38,884 nucleotides of DNA from Pseudomonadota bacterium (GTDB taxonomy: Bacteria > CALINM01), in contig JAOAGA010000007.1 in the NCBI GenBank assembly GCA_026415985.1, positions 1-38,884 on the forward strand, written 5' to 3'. Of this stretch, positions 7,352-16,582 are shown in pieces. The notes below the pieces were generated by a model, which saw nothing but the letters and a program-made list of their open reading frames with translations, was not told the origin of the DNA and did not search any database. Within the stretch, counting starts at the first letter, position 1, and each line of letters opens with the position of its first letter. The position numbers were made by a program, and so were the translations under genes.

Positions 7352-8754
7352 TGGCGTTATCGTTAAAATTACAACCTAAGCTAACTCAACAACTTGTCCT
7401 GACACCTCAATTGCAACTTTCCATTAAGATTCTGCAGTTAAATCATTTAGAACTGACAGATGTCATAAGTCAGGAACTACAGGAAAACCCGGTATTAGAG
7501 ATCAAGGATAATTTGAATGGCAAGGCAGAGAACGAAACGGATTTTGAATTTGAAAAGTTTCTTGATAACTATTCGAAAATAAATGAAGAATATTTTGAAA
7601 AGGAGAGATTTTACAGTCAGAAAGATTTAAATGAAGACGATGAAGAGAGTAGCAATATACTTGATATTTATTCAGCAAAACGTTCCAATCTCTATGATCA
7701 TTTGCTTTGGCAGTTAAACTTAGAGAAACTAACTGATGAAGAAATTAGAATTGGTGAAGAAATAATTGGTAACATCGATTCCGACGGGTATCTAAGAGTA
7801 GATATAAAGGATATTTCAGAATCATTAAATACAAGCGAAGATAATGTTTATGCGGTACTAAAAAAAATTCAGAAATTCGATCCCGTTGGTATTGCCTCAC
7901 GTAACTTAAAGGAATGTTTGCTTAATCAGATAGAAGTTTATGGTGCCCCGACGCCATATATTATTCCTATTATCGAGAATCATCTGGAGGATCTTGCAAA
8001 AAAAAGTTTTAAAAAAATATCAAAGGAACTTAATATTACCGAGGAAGAGGTAAAACTTGCTCTTGATTTTATAAGCAATCATCTTAACCCAAAACCCGGC
8101 AGCGGCTATGAGTTCTCTGAATATGAAAATCAATCCGTTCAGCCTGATGTTTATGTTATCAAAAGGGGAGATGATTACGATGTGGTTTTGAACTTTGATG
8201 AGATGCCCTTTCTAAGAATAAACAGATCCTATGAAAGGATGCTTAAAGATAAAAACTGTGATCCCCAGGTAAAAAGTTATCTTCAGGAAAAAATTAAATC
8301 TGCTTACTGGTTTATAAAAAGTATTCAGCAAAGAGGAAGCACCATACTTACTGTAGCCAAAGAAATAGTTGAAAGACAAAAAGAGTTCCTTGATAAAGGA
8401 CCAAGTTATATGAAACCATTAACACTAAAGGATATTGCTTATTCTTTAAACCTACATGAATCAACCATAAGTAGGGTTACCAGCAATAAGTATATAATGA
8501 CTCCGCAGGGACTTTTTGAAATGAAATATTTTTTTAGTGGTGGTATCAGAAAAATAGGTGTTGAAGACGTATCGACAACAAGTGTGAAAGAGCTAATAAA
8601 GGATATTATTAATCAAGAAAGTCCAAATAAACCGCTAAGCGATCAGGAGATTTCAGACATACTCAAATCAAAAGGTTACTGCATAGCGAGAAGAACCGTA
8701 ACCAAATACAGAGAAAGTATGGGAATACTTTCTTCAAGCATGAGAAAAAAATAA
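7351..8754 (+). CDS. rpoN: RNA polymerase sigma-54 factor
   Basis: RpoN directs RNA polymerase to -24/-12 promoters and depends on AAA+ activators. The Gln/Leu-rich region I (LKLQPKLTQQLVLTPQLQLS, residues 5-24) contacts activators. An acidic linker follows (about 50-105), then the core-binding region (about 110-300), and the C-terminal DNA-binding part ends with the RpoN box ARRTVTKYRE (about 446-455). The length of 467 residues is normal. The position directly after lptCAB is the common proteobacterial arrangement, but here the operon ends with a strong terminator and the usual followers (hpf, ptsN) are absent. The NtrX-like regulator in this window is unlikely to be its activator. Confidence 0.96.
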   Translation: MALSLKLQPKLTQQLVLTPQLQLSIKILQLNHLELTDVISQELQENPVLEIKDNLNGKAENETDFEFEKFLDNYSKINEEYFEKERFYSQKDLNEDDEESSNILDIYSAKRSNLYDHLLWQLNLEKLTDEEIRIGEEIIGNIDSDGYLRVDIKDISESLNTSEDNVYAVLKKIQKFDPVGIASRNLKECLLNQIEVYGAPTPYIIPIIENHLEDLAKKSFKKISKELNITEEEVKLALDFISNHLNPKPGSGYEFSEYENQSVQPDVYVIKRGDDYDVVLNFDEMPFLRINRSYERMLKDKNCDPQVKSYLQEKIKSAYWFIKSIQQRGSTILTVAKEIVERQKEFLDKGPSYMKPLTLKDIAYSLNLHESTISRVTSNKYIMTPQGLFEMKYFFSGGIRKIGVEDVSTTSVKELIKDIINQESPNKPLSDQEISDILKSKGYCIARRTVTKYRESMGILSSSMRKK

Positions 8755-8755
8755 A

Positions 8756-8804
8756 AAGGCAAAGGGAAGAGAGTTAAAGCAAAACTCTCAAAGCCCTTTG
8801 CCTT
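8756..8804 (+). terminator. Strong bidirectional terminator between rpoN and ppdK
   Basis: An 11-base perfect stem (AAGGCAAAGGG with CCCTTTGCCTT) encloses a second 7-base stem (GAGAGTT with AACTCTC) in the loop. On the minus strand it is followed by TTTTTAT; on the plus strand a T-rich stretch starts a few bases downstream. It starts two bases after the rpoN stop and ends nine bases from the ppdK stop, so it should end both convergent operons. Confidence 0.88.
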
Positions 8805-8813
8805 AAGAAGTTA

Positions 8814-11540
8814 TTATTTTTTTCTTGGGTATAATATGGCCGATTGAGCAGAGGCTAATCTTGCTACGGGAACCCTGAAAGGCGAACAACTCACGTAATC
8901 AAAGCCAACTTTATGACAGAATTCAACAGATTTAGGTTCTCCACCATGTTCTCCACAGATACCAATCTTTAAGTTTGGCTTTGTTTTCCTTCCTCTCTCA
9001 ACTCCAATCTTGATGAGCTCGCCAACCCCTTCCTGGTCTATGGTCTGAAAAGGATCTGCAGGCAGTATCTTTTTATCAAGATAATCGGGGAGAAATCCGC
9101 CTATATCATCTCTTGAGAAACCGAAGCCCATTTGAGTTAAATCATTGGTACCAAATGAGAAAAACTGCGCAGATTCTGCAATCTTATTGGCAGTTAATGC
9201 AGCACGTGGTATTTCTATCATCGTACCGAAAAGATAGTCAATCTTTTTTAACTTAAATTTTTTGCAAACTTCTTCATAAACTCTTTCAACAATAACTTTC
9301 TGATTATCCAGCTCAGCCTTTGTTGCTACAACTGGCACCATTATCTCCGGATAGACCTTTTTGCCTTCCTTTATTAATTCTGCAGATGCTTCAAATATTG
9401 CTCTTACCTGCATCTCCGTAATTTCCGGGTAGGTAATACCAAGCCTGACTCCTCTGTGTCCCATCATTGGGTTTGATTCGTGCAACTCTTCAGCTCTTTT
9501 GTTGAACTCTTCTAAAGAGATACCCAAACTCTCTGCTAATTTCTTTCTTTCATCTTCTCTGTTAGGGACAAACTCATGGAGAGGAGGATCTAAAAGTCTA
9601 ATCGTCACAGGCAGACCATCCATTACAGCGAGGGTATCTTTTATATCCTTTTTAACATAAGGGAAGAGCTCTTTAAGGGCCTGAACTCTCTCTTTCTCTG
9701 TCTTGGAAACAATCATCTTTCTTAATCTAAATAATGGTTTTTCTGAATTTTTACCATAAAACATATGTTCTGTCCTGAAAAGTCCAATTCCTTCCGCTCC
9801 AAACTCCTTTGCCTTCAGCGCATCTTCCGGAGTATCCGCATTAGTCCTAACTCCAATCTGTCTAAAGGAATCAACTATTTTCATAAACTCAACAAACCGA
9901 GGATTATGGGTTGAATCAACCATTTTCAGCTTGCCTTCATAAACATTTCCTTTAGTTCCGTTTAAAGTTAGATAATCTCCCTTTTTGAAAATTTTATCTC
10001 CTATTGTTAAAGTCCTTTCTTTAAGATTTATCTTTAAAGCACCACAACCAACTATACAACATTTTCCCCAGCCTCTTGCAACAAGCGCTGCGTGACTTGT
10101 CATACCACCTCTTGCTGTTAAAATACCAACAGCTGCGCGCATGCCTTCAACATCTTCAGGATTGGTTTCTTCTCTGACTAATATTACTTTTTTGCCTTTC
10201 TTCGTCTCTTCCACTGCTTCGTTGGCAGTGAAGACTATTTCTCCGCAGGCACCGCCGGGTCCAGCGGGCAAGCCTTTTGCAACTGGTTTATATTTTTTTT
10301 CTTCTTCTGGATCAACTATAGGATGAAGTAGTTCATCTAACTGTGCGGGAGATACCCTCATAACCGCTTCTTTTTTTGTTATGAGTTTCTCCTTTAGCAT
10401 GTCTATTGCCATATTAAGTGCTGCAGTCCCTGTTCTTTTTCCAACTCTGCACTGGAGCATCCAGAGTTTTCCTTCCTGAATAGTAAACTCAATATCTTGC
10501 ATGTCTTTATAATGTTTCTCTAAAACTGCTCTTATCTTTAATAAATCTTTATATACCTTAGGCATTGCCTTCTCTAAGGATGGTAAGTCCTTATTATGTT
10601 CATTTTTTGTATCATCATTAAGGGGGTTAGGGGTTCTGATACCTGCAACTACGTCTTCTCCCTGAGCGTTGGGTAGCCATTCACCATAAAACTTATTTTC
10701 TCCGGTAGCAGGATTTCTTGTGAAGGCAACACCGGTGGCGGAATTGTCTCCCATATTTCCAAAGACCATAGCCTGAACGTTTACCGCAGTACCCCAGTCA
10801 TCGGGAATACCCTCAATTCTTCTGTAGGATACAGCTCTCTTGCCGTTCCACGATGCGAAAACAGCACCTATACCACCCCAAAGTTGTTCGTAAGGATCGT
10901 CAGGAAAATCTTTTTTTAATACCTCTTTAATTTTTTTCTTAAACTTGTCACAGAGAGCCTTAAGATCTTCTTCAGTCAGATCGGCATCGGTAGAATACTT
11001 TTTCTTGTGCTTTACTTCTTCTAACATCTTGTCAAGTTGAACTCTGATTCCTTTACCTTCCTCGGGTTCAATTCCTGCCGCCTTTTCCATAACAACGTCA
11101 GAATACATCATAATAAGCCTTCTGTAAGCATCATAGACAAATCTGGGATTGTTGGTTTTCTTAATCAGACCGGGTATTGTCTTTGAGCAAAGCCCGATGT
11201 TTAGAACTGTTTCCATCATACCGGGCATAGATTTTCTTGCTCCCGACCTGACAGAAACAAGAAGAGGATTTTTAGGGTCACCAAACTTCATTGCCATTAT
11301 TTTTTCAACCTTAGATAGGGCTTCTTTAACCTGTTTTTCAAGCTCAGGAGGATATTTTTTATTATGTTTATAATAATATGTGCAAACCTCAGTTGTTATG
11401 GTAAAACCTGCAGGAACCGGTATCCCCAAAAGACACATCTCCGCCAAGTTAGCGCCTTTTCCACCCAAAAGCTCCTTCATATCCGCTTTACCATCAGCCT
11501 TTCCTTCGCCAAAGAAATAAACGTATTTTTTAACTGCCAT
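8814..11540 (-). CDS. ppdK: Pyruvate, phosphate dikinase
   Basis: PPDK interconverts pyruvate + ATP + phosphate and phosphoenolpyruvate + AMP + PPi in the cytoplasm. In anaerobes it can serve glycolysis or gluconeogenesis. The N-terminal nucleotide-binding domain has GGKGANLAEM and SVRSGARKSMPGMM. The central swivelling domain carries the phosphohistidine loop GGMTSHAALVARGWG, and the C-terminal PEP/pyruvate barrel has FGTNDLTQM and GICGEHGG. I choose the ATG of MAVKKYVYFF (908 residues) over the ORF-track start four codons earlier, because GGAGGG lies four bases before it and the earlier ATG sits inside the glyS stop. The gene closes the glyQ-glyS-ppdK operon and is followed by the shared terminator. 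Confidence 0.96.
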   Translation of the reverse strand: MAVKKYVYFFGEGKADGKADMKELLGGKGANLAEMCLLGIPVPAGFTITTEVCTYYYKHNKKYPPELEKQVKEALSKVEKIMAMKFGDPKNPLLVSVRSGARKSMPGMMETVLNIGLCSKTIPGLIKKTNNPRFVYDAYRRLIMMYSDVVMEKAAGIEPEEGKGIRVQLDKMLEEVKHKKKYSTDADLTEEDLKALCDKFKKKIKEVLKKDFPDDPYEQLWGGIGAVFASWNGKRAVSYRRIEGIPDDWGTAVNVQAMVFGNMGDNSATGVAFTRNPATGENKFYGEWLPNAQGEDVVAGIRTPNPLNDDTKNEHNKDLPSLEKAMPKVYKDLLKIRAVLEKHYKDMQDIEFTIQEGKLWMLQCRVGKRTGTAALNMAIDMLKEKLITKKEAVMRVSPAQLDELLHPIVDPEEEKKYKPVAKGLPAGPGGACGEIVFTANEAVEETKKGKKVILVREETNPEDVEGMRAAVGILTARGGMTSHAALVARGWGKCCIVGCGALKINLKERTLTIGDKIFKKGDYLTLNGTKGNVYEGKLKMVDSTHNPRFVEFMKIVDSFRQIGVRTNADTPEDALKAKEFGAEGIGLFRTEHMFYGKNSEKPLFRLRKMIVSKTEKERVQALKELFPYVKKDIKDTLAVMDGLPVTIRLLDPPLHEFVPNREDERKKLAESLGISLEEFNKRAEELHESNPMMGHRGVRLGITYPEITEMQVRAIFEASAELIKEGKKVYPEIMVPVVATKAELDNQKVIVERVYEEVCKKFKLKKIDYLFGTMIEIPRAALTANKIAESAQFFSFGTNDLTQMGFGFSRDDIGGFLPDYLDKKILPADPFQTIDQEGVGELIKIGVERGRKTKPNLKIGICGEHGGEPKSVEFCHKVGFDYVSCSPFRVPVARLASAQSAILYPRKK

Positions 11541-11544
11541 ATAA

Positions 11545-11550
11545 CCCTCC
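11545..11550 (-). promoter_or_regulatory. Ribosome binding site that decides the ppdK start
   Basis: GGAGGG on the minus strand ends four bases before the ATG of MAVKK. The upstream in-frame ATG reported in the ORF track overlaps this site and the glyS stop codon, so it cannot use this sequence. The start at 11540 is therefore preferred. Confidence 0.75.
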
Positions 11551-11551
11551 A

Positions 11552-13618
11552 TTATATCTGTATTTTTGAGAAATCTAAGATCTTTTCAAAGATTGCCTTT
11601 AGAGAGTTTAGAAAGCCGAGCCTGTTTCTCTTAACATCCTCTTGTTTATCCATAACAAGAACTTTATCAAAATACTCATCAAGATCCGGTTTAATAGAAA
11701 GAAGGACCGACGGAACTGATCTGATGTTATTTTGAGACAGAGCGTTTTCAATGTTAACTTTTACCTTTTTGTAAGATTCAAAAAGCTTAAACTCAGCTTC
11801 CTCTTTAAATAGAGACAAATCAAAATCAGTGTAATCAACACCTTTTGTTATATTTGATACCCTTTTGACAGAAAAGGCTAAGTCTTTAAACTCCGGCTTT
11901 TTATACTCTTCATTCATAACAACTATAATATCTCTGGCCATCGAGAGGTCTCTTGGGTGGAGGGCTGTTACAGAAGATATTATCTCCGGATTAAACCCCT
12001 GTTGTTCCATCTGATAGTAAAATCTGTTTTCAATAAACTCTGAAATAATTGAAATGAGTTTATCTAATGGCATAGTTAGTTTATCTTTTAGACAATCATA
12101 GGAAAACTTTAGCAATTCTGTGAAATCAACATATAGATTGTTTTCAGTGATTATTCGTATTATTCCTATGGCCTGTCTTCGTAATCCATAGGGGTCCGAT
12201 GCCCCCTTTGGCGACAAACCGATACCAAAGAACCCAACCAGATTATCAAGTTTATCGGCTAAACTTAATATTATTCCTGTTTTGCTTTGAGGCACACTAT
12301 CATCGGGAGATTGAGGAAGGTAATGTTCGTATATGGCATCAGCAACATCTTTATCTTCACCTTGAATTTTTGCTAACTCCCCACCAATAATACCCTGAAG
12401 TGATGGGAACTCATAAACCATTCCCGTTACTAAATCTGCCTTTGATAATAAGGCAGATCTTTCTGCCTTTTCTGTTAAATCGGGATAAAAAACTGAGCTT
12501 AGATATTTCGAAAGTTTAACCAATCTTTCTGTCTTTTCATAATAACTGCCGAGTTTAATCTGAAAAAGAACCTTCTTAAGTTTTTCTACATGTTCCGAGA
12601 GTTGGATTTTCTTGTCTTTTTCAAAATAATACTCCGCATCGGAAAATCTTGCCCTGATGACTCTGCTGTTACCATTAATAACCACCTTTTCATCTTCAAC
12701 TTTAGTGTTTGAAAAGGTAATGAAGTTAGGAAGCAACTTTCCATTTTTGTCCCTTAAAGGGATGTATTTCTGATGTTTCTTCATTGTATTTATAAGTATT
12801 TCCTGTGGAAGATTCAAAAACCTTTCTTCAAAATTTCCTAAAAGAGGGCAGGGATATTCACATAGAAAATTAATTGTATCAATGAGTTCTTCGTCTTCAT
12901 CTATAACTGCGTTGATACTTTCGGCAATTTTTCGAGCCTCTCTTTTGATTGTTTCTTTTCTTTGAATATTGTTCCATATAACAAAATTATCGTTAAGAGT
13001 TTTCTTATATTCATCAAAATTTTTTATCTTAAAGGCTCTGTTAGACATAAATCTATGACCATAGGTCAGATCAGAAGAGACTATCTCTCCTATATTAAAC
13101 TTAACAACTTCACCACCTAATAATGACAGTATCCAGTGAATAGGTCTTACAAATCTGATATCTCCTTCTTTCCATCTCATACTTTTGGGAAAGTTAATTG
13201 ATAATATTAGCTGAGCCAGGTTTTCAGAAAGTATCTGAGAGGTATCTCCTCCTATCCTTTTTTTAATGAAGCCAATATACTCCTTTTTGTCCCTTGTAAA
13301 AAATTTTATATCCTTTAAATCAACATTATTACTGTTGGCAAAGCCAATCCCTGCCTTTGTAAAATTACCATTATCATCGATCGCTACCTTTTTAGGTGGC
13401 CCTAAAACTTCTTCTTCAATGTCCGGTTGTTTATCAATTAATCCCTTGGCATAAAGGGTCATTCTGCGTGGCGTCCCAAAAACCTCAACATCATCAAAGG
13501 TAATTCTGTTTTCCTGTAATAAATTTATAAAACGCTCTTTTAAATTTTCCAGAGCGGGAATAACAAAACCAGCGGGTATCTCTTCTGTTCCTATTTCCAA
13601 CAAATAATCTTTTTTCAA
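11552..13618 (-). CDS. glyS: Glycyl-tRNA synthetase beta subunit
   Basis: GlyS is the tRNA-binding subunit of the bacterial alpha2-beta2 glycyl-tRNA synthetase. It opens with LLEIGTEEIPAGFV (residues 5-18), the hallmark of the family, and contains HRFMSNR and the HD-like region with GGELAKIQGEDKDVADAIYEHYLPQSPDD. The C-terminal anticodon-binding part includes PSVLLSIKPDLDEYFDKVLVM. The length of 688 residues is normal. It starts three bases after the glyQ stop, and the ppdK ribosome binding site lies directly behind its stop codon. Confidence 0.96.
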   Translation of the reverse strand: MKKDYLLEIGTEEIPAGFVIPALENLKERFINLLQENRITFDDVEVFGTPRRMTLYAKGLIDKQPDIEEEVLGPPKKVAIDDNGNFTKAGIGFANSNNVDLKDIKFFTRDKKEYIGFIKKRIGGDTSQILSENLAQLILSINFPKSMRWKEGDIRFVRPIHWILSLLGGEVVKFNIGEIVSSDLTYGHRFMSNRAFKIKNFDEYKKTLNDNFVIWNNIQRKETIKREARKIAESINAVIDEDEELIDTINFLCEYPCPLLGNFEERFLNLPQEILINTMKKHQKYIPLRDKNGKLLPNFITFSNTKVEDEKVVINGNSRVIRARFSDAEYYFEKDKKIQLSEHVEKLKKVLFQIKLGSYYEKTERLVKLSKYLSSVFYPDLTEKAERSALLSKADLVTGMVYEFPSLQGIIGGELAKIQGEDKDVADAIYEHYLPQSPDDSVPQSKTGIILSLADKLDNLVGFFGIGLSPKGASDPYGLRRQAIGIIRIITENNLYVDFTELLKFSYDCLKDKLTMPLDKLISIISEFIENRFYYQMEQQGFNPEIISSVTALHPRDLSMARDIIVVMNEEYKKPEFKDLAFSVKRVSNITKGVDYTDFDLSLFKEEAEFKLFESYKKVKVNIENALSQNNIRSVPSVLLSIKPDLDEYFDKVLVMDKQEDVKRNRLGFLNSLKAIFEKILDFSKIQI

Positions 13619-13621
13619 TGT

Positions 13622-14497
13622 TTATCTCCTTTCTTTTAACATGGGAAATCCAAGTTGTTCTCTCTGTTTTAGATATTCTTCCGCACACCTTTTTGCCAAA
13701 ACCCTTATTCTTCCGATAAGTCCTGTCCTTTCTGCTACTGATATGGCGTTTCTTGCATCCAAAACATTAAAAATATGAGAGCATTTCAGACAATAATCGT
13801 ATGCGGGAAGAACGAGTGGTATCTCAATAACTCTCAATGATTCCTTTTCAAATATATCAAAAAGCTTAAAAAGTGCTTCATTGTCGGCAATTTCAAAATT
13901 ATAATACGACCATTCTACTTCTCCCTTGTAATGGACATCTCTGTAAGTTACAGTGTCATTCCACTTAAGATCAAAAACATTATCCACGCCTTGCAGATAC
14001 ATTGCAATTCTCTCCAGACCGTAAGTTATTTCTGCAGAGATTGGTTTCAAATCTATGCCACCCGCCTGTTGAAAATAGGTAAACTGGGTTATCTCCATCC
14101 CGTCTAACCAGACTTCCCATCCAAGCCCCCAGGCACCAAGAGTAGGGGATTCCCAATCGTCTTCCACAAACCTGATGTCGTGCTTTAGCGGATCTATTCC
14201 AATAGCCCTTAAACTATCTAAATAAATCTCCTGAACATCAAGAGGAGAAGGTTTTAATATAACCTGATACTGATAATAATGTTGTAGTCTGTTTGGATTT
14301 TCGCCGTATCTGCCATCAGTAGGTCTTCTTGAAGGCTCCACATAGGCCACGTTCCATGGCTCAGGTCCTAAAACTCTTAGAAATGTGTGTGGATTTGATG
14401 TGCCCGCACCAACTTCAATGTCATAGGGTTGTCCTATTATACAGCCTCTGTCAGCCCAAAACCTTTCTAATGTTAAAATCAATTCCTGAAAAGTCAT
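13622..14497 (-). CDS. glyQ: Glycyl-tRNA synthetase alpha subunit
   Basis: GlyQ is the catalytic class II subunit that makes glycyl-adenylate. The sequence matches the highly conserved family closely: [19 protein letters not shown] at the start, [22 protein letters not shown] as motif 2 region, and [19 protein letters not shown]. The length of 291 residues is standard. A canonical AGGAGG lies five bases upstream of the ATG, and a sigma-70 type promoter is visible about 50 bases further upstream, so glyQ appears to start its own transcription unit behind recO. Confidence 0.97.
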   Translation of the reverse strand: MTFQELILTLERFWADRGCIIGQPYDIEVGAGTSNPHTFLRVLGPEPWNVAYVEPSRRPTDGRYGENPNRLQHYYQYQVILKPSPLDVQEIYLDSLRAIGIDPLKHDIRFVEDDWESPTLGAWGLGWEVWLDGMEITQFTYFQQAGGIDLKPISAEITYGLERIAMYLQGVDNVFDLKWNDTVTYRDVHYKGEVEWSYYNFEIADNEALFKLFDIFEKESLRVIEIPLVLPAYDYCLKCSHIFNVLDARNAISVAERTGLIGRIRVLAKRCAEEYLKQREQLGFPMLKERR

Positions 14498-14523
14498 CGT
14501 ATCCTCCTGAAAGATGACTGATT

Positions 14524-14552
14524 TTTTAACATAAAAAAGATTGAAAAGTCAA
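14524..14552 (-). promoter_or_regulatory. Promoter of glyQ-glyS-ppdK
   Basis: On the minus strand TTGACT (14552-14547), a 17-base spacer and TTAAAA (14529-14524) precede glyQ by about 26 bases. The leader contains AGGAGG five bases before the ATG. The whole 88-base gap between recO and glyQ is AT-rich and shows no T-box-like structure, so regulation by uncharged tRNA is not evident. Confidence 0.55.
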
Positions 14553-14585
14553 GGTTTTCCTTAATTTTAAAAAACTTAGAAAAAA

Positions 14586-15305
14586 TTAAAAAAGTAATTC
14601 TATATCAACATTAAAATATCTTTTTAGAAAAGGGTCAATAATTGATAGGATTTTTAGCAAAGCATCTTTCTTAAATTTTTGTTCAAGAAATGTCCTTGTG
14701 GGGTTCAATGCCTGTATGAAAAATTCTAAAAAAAACCCGTCAATCTTAACTAAAAGTTCTTTTTCGTTCGCACAACTTGGACATTTAAAATATATAGAAT
14801 TGTTGTCAGAGGCTATAAATAAAATCTTTTTGTCTTTACAGATATAACATATTTTCTGAGCATTTATTATTCCTTCTTTTTTTAAAAGGTAAAAACAGAA
14901 AATAAGATAAATTTTAATCCTGTCATTGTCTTCTTTGGCATCATTAAGGTTGGTTAGAAGAAAATATAATAGTTTGAACAAGTTAGTATCCCAATGGCCT
15001 CTCTGAGAGCAGAGAAGTGCTGAAACATTAAAAAGTATTTTTATATTAATTATACTTTTAGTTATCTCCGGAAAATATTTTATCACTCTTACTTCTTCAA
15101 TGGTAATGTAGTCCTTATGCCTTTTTAAATGAAAACTTGATAAGTTAAAGGGGACTAAATTGCCACCGAATCTTTTCTTGCTTTTTTTTGCTCCAAAGGC
15201 ATAGCTAATAATAAGCCCATTATCTTTAGTATAGATTTTTACTAACTTATCATTTTCTCTGAAATCCTCACTGCTGATAATAATTCCGTAATCTTTTATT
15301 TCCAT
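14586..15305 (-). CDS. recO: RecO, recombination mediator
   Basis: RecO works with RecR and RecF to load RecA on SSB-coated single-stranded DNA. The N-terminal OB fold (about residues 1-80) has the family opening DYGIIISSEDFRENDKLVKIYT and GLIISYAFGAKKSKKRFGG. A zinc site of four cysteines follows (CYIC and CPSC, about 155-178). The length of 239 residues is typical. The start codon overlaps the end of the ntrX frame by ten bases, so recO is likely translated from the ntrYX message. Confidence 0.88.
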   Translation of the reverse strand: MEIKDYGIIISSEDFRENDKLVKIYTKDNGLIISYAFGAKKSKKRFGGNLVPFNLSSFHLKRHKDYITIEEVRVIKYFPEITKSIINIKILFNVSALLCSQRGHWDTNLFKLLYFLLTNLNDAKEDNDRIKIYLIFCFYLLKKEGIINAQKICYICKDKKILFIASDNNSIYFKCPSCANEKELLVKIDGFFLEFFIQALNPTRTFLEQKFKKDALLKILSIIDPFLKRYFNVDIELLF

Positions 15306-16564
15306 CTATCTATTCCGTAATATTTCATCTTACATACCAAAAGCTTTTCTTTTACTCCCATGATTTCTGATGCTCGCTTTATATTACCGCCTGCCTCTAT
15401 CAGCCTCATTTTTATAAACTCCTTTTCAAATAATCTTTTTGCCTCTGACAAAAGATTGTGTTTAAAAATATCTTCTTCAAGAGAGCTTATTTTACTGTTA
15501 AGTCTGATATAATCAGGCAGGTCCTTTTGTGTAATTAAGTCAGTTTTTGAGGTTATGAACTCATACTCGAGAAAATTTTTTAACTCCTTTATATTACCAT
15601 TCCAGTTATAGTTATTTAGTATTTCCAATGCTTCTTTTGTAAGTTTAATCTTTTTACCATACTGTTTTGAAAAAAGTGACGAGTAAAAATCTATGAAAGC
15701 TTCTATATCTTCCTTTCTTTCCCTCAGTGGCGGGATTGAAAAAGATATTATCTCCATACCATAATAGAAGCTTGCAAAAGCCTTGTCAGATTCTATAAGC
15801 CTCTGAATATCAACGCTACTGGAAAAAATAAAGTTGATATGAGACTTCATTTTCAAGATCTCATATCGTAAATTTTGGGTTAGATTCTGAAACTCTTTTA
15901 TGAAAAGAGTTTTAAAATTTTTTGCATTTTTAAGGCTAAATAGCATTTCTAAATCTTCACTATTGGGGTTTGTAAGGTTAAGCTCATGAAAATCTTTTTC
16001 ATCTCCACCTTTTATATGGTGAAAATACCTTGAAAAAAATGATTTTCCAACCCCTTCTTCTCCTAAGAAAAGGATAGTTTTATCAGACTTGGAAAGATAT
16101 TTTAAGTCTTCAATAATTTTTTTTATTTTTTCGGATTTAGAAGCTATATCGAGACTTTTCCCGACTTTTTTCTTAAGAAATATATTTTCATTTAACAGCT
16201 CATAGTATCTGATAGCATTTTCAATTAGCAAGAATAATCTTTCTAAAGATATGGGCTTTTCTATAAAATCAAAGGCACCCAACTTGGTAGCACTTACCGC
16301 AATATCAATTGTTCCATGTCCAGACATTATTATAACCGGTATAAACGGTAACTCTTCTTTAAGCCTTTTAAGCACCTCTAAGCCATCAATCCCTTTCATC
16401 CAGATGTCTAAAAGCACCAGATCAGGAATGTTTTCACGGACAAGTCTTATACCACTCTCGCCATCTTCAGCGGTGAGTATTTGAAATCCTTCATCCTCAA
16501 GAACACCTTTCAGGCTTTCTCTGATAGGAGCCTCATCATCAATAACTGCTATCTTCTTTTTCAT
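15296..16564 (-). CDS. ntrX: NtrX-like response regulator with degenerate AAA+ domain
   Basis: Residue numbers here refer to the ORF-track protein. The receiver domain (about residues 5-122) has the acidic pair D11/D12, the phosphoacceptor D55 in LVLLDIWM, and the conserved lysine in EKP. The AAA+ domain (about 140-330) keeps a Walker A-like GEEGVGKS (170-177). It lacks the GAFTGA sigma-54 contact loop, has FIKEF where the Walker B FLDE should be, and has lost the FR arginine finger motif. A Fis-type helix-turn-helix ends the protein (about 385-424). It probably acts as a DNA-binding regulator that does not activate sigma-54. Three start codons are possible; I prefer the ATG at 16564, five bases after GAGG. 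NtrY lies directly upstream and recO overlaps downstream. Confidence 0.85.
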   Translation of the reverse strand: MKKKIAVIDDEAPIRESLKGVLEDEGFQILTAEDGESGIRLVRENIPDLVLLDIWMKGIDGLEVLKRLKEELPFIPVIIMSGHGTIDIAVSATKLGAFDFIEKPISLERLFLLIENAIRYYELLNENIFLKKKVGKSLDIASKSEKIKKIIEDLKYLSKSDKTILFLGEEGVGKSFFSRYFHHIKGGDEKDFHELNLTNPNSEDLEMLFSLKNAKNFKTLFIKEFQNLTQNLRYEILKMKSHINFIFSSSVDIQRLIESDKAFASFYYGMEIISFSIPPLRERKEDIEAFIDFYSSLFSKQYGKKIKLTKEALEILNNYNWNGNIKELKNFLEYEFITSKTDLITQKDLPDYIRLNSKISSLEEDIFKHNLLSEAKRLFEKEFIKMRLIEAGGNIKRASEIMGVKEKLLVCKMKYYGIDRWK

Positions 16565-16582
16565 CATCACCTCATTGTAATT

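Noticed and set aside
11364-11735. 123-residue plus-strand ORF across the glyS-ppdK junction
   Set aside because: It is antisense to two highly conserved genes, with no start signals and no recognisable motif.
13494-13688. 64-residue minus-strand ORF across the glyQ-glyS junction
   Set aside because: It is in another frame across the end of glyQ and the beginning of glyS, and both of those genes are complete and conserved without it.
14498-14585. T-box riboswitch or other leader before glyQ
   Set aside because: The 88-base gap is too short, lacks the conserved T-box sequence and a terminator/antiterminator pair, and leaves a leader of only about 20 bases after the predicted promoter.
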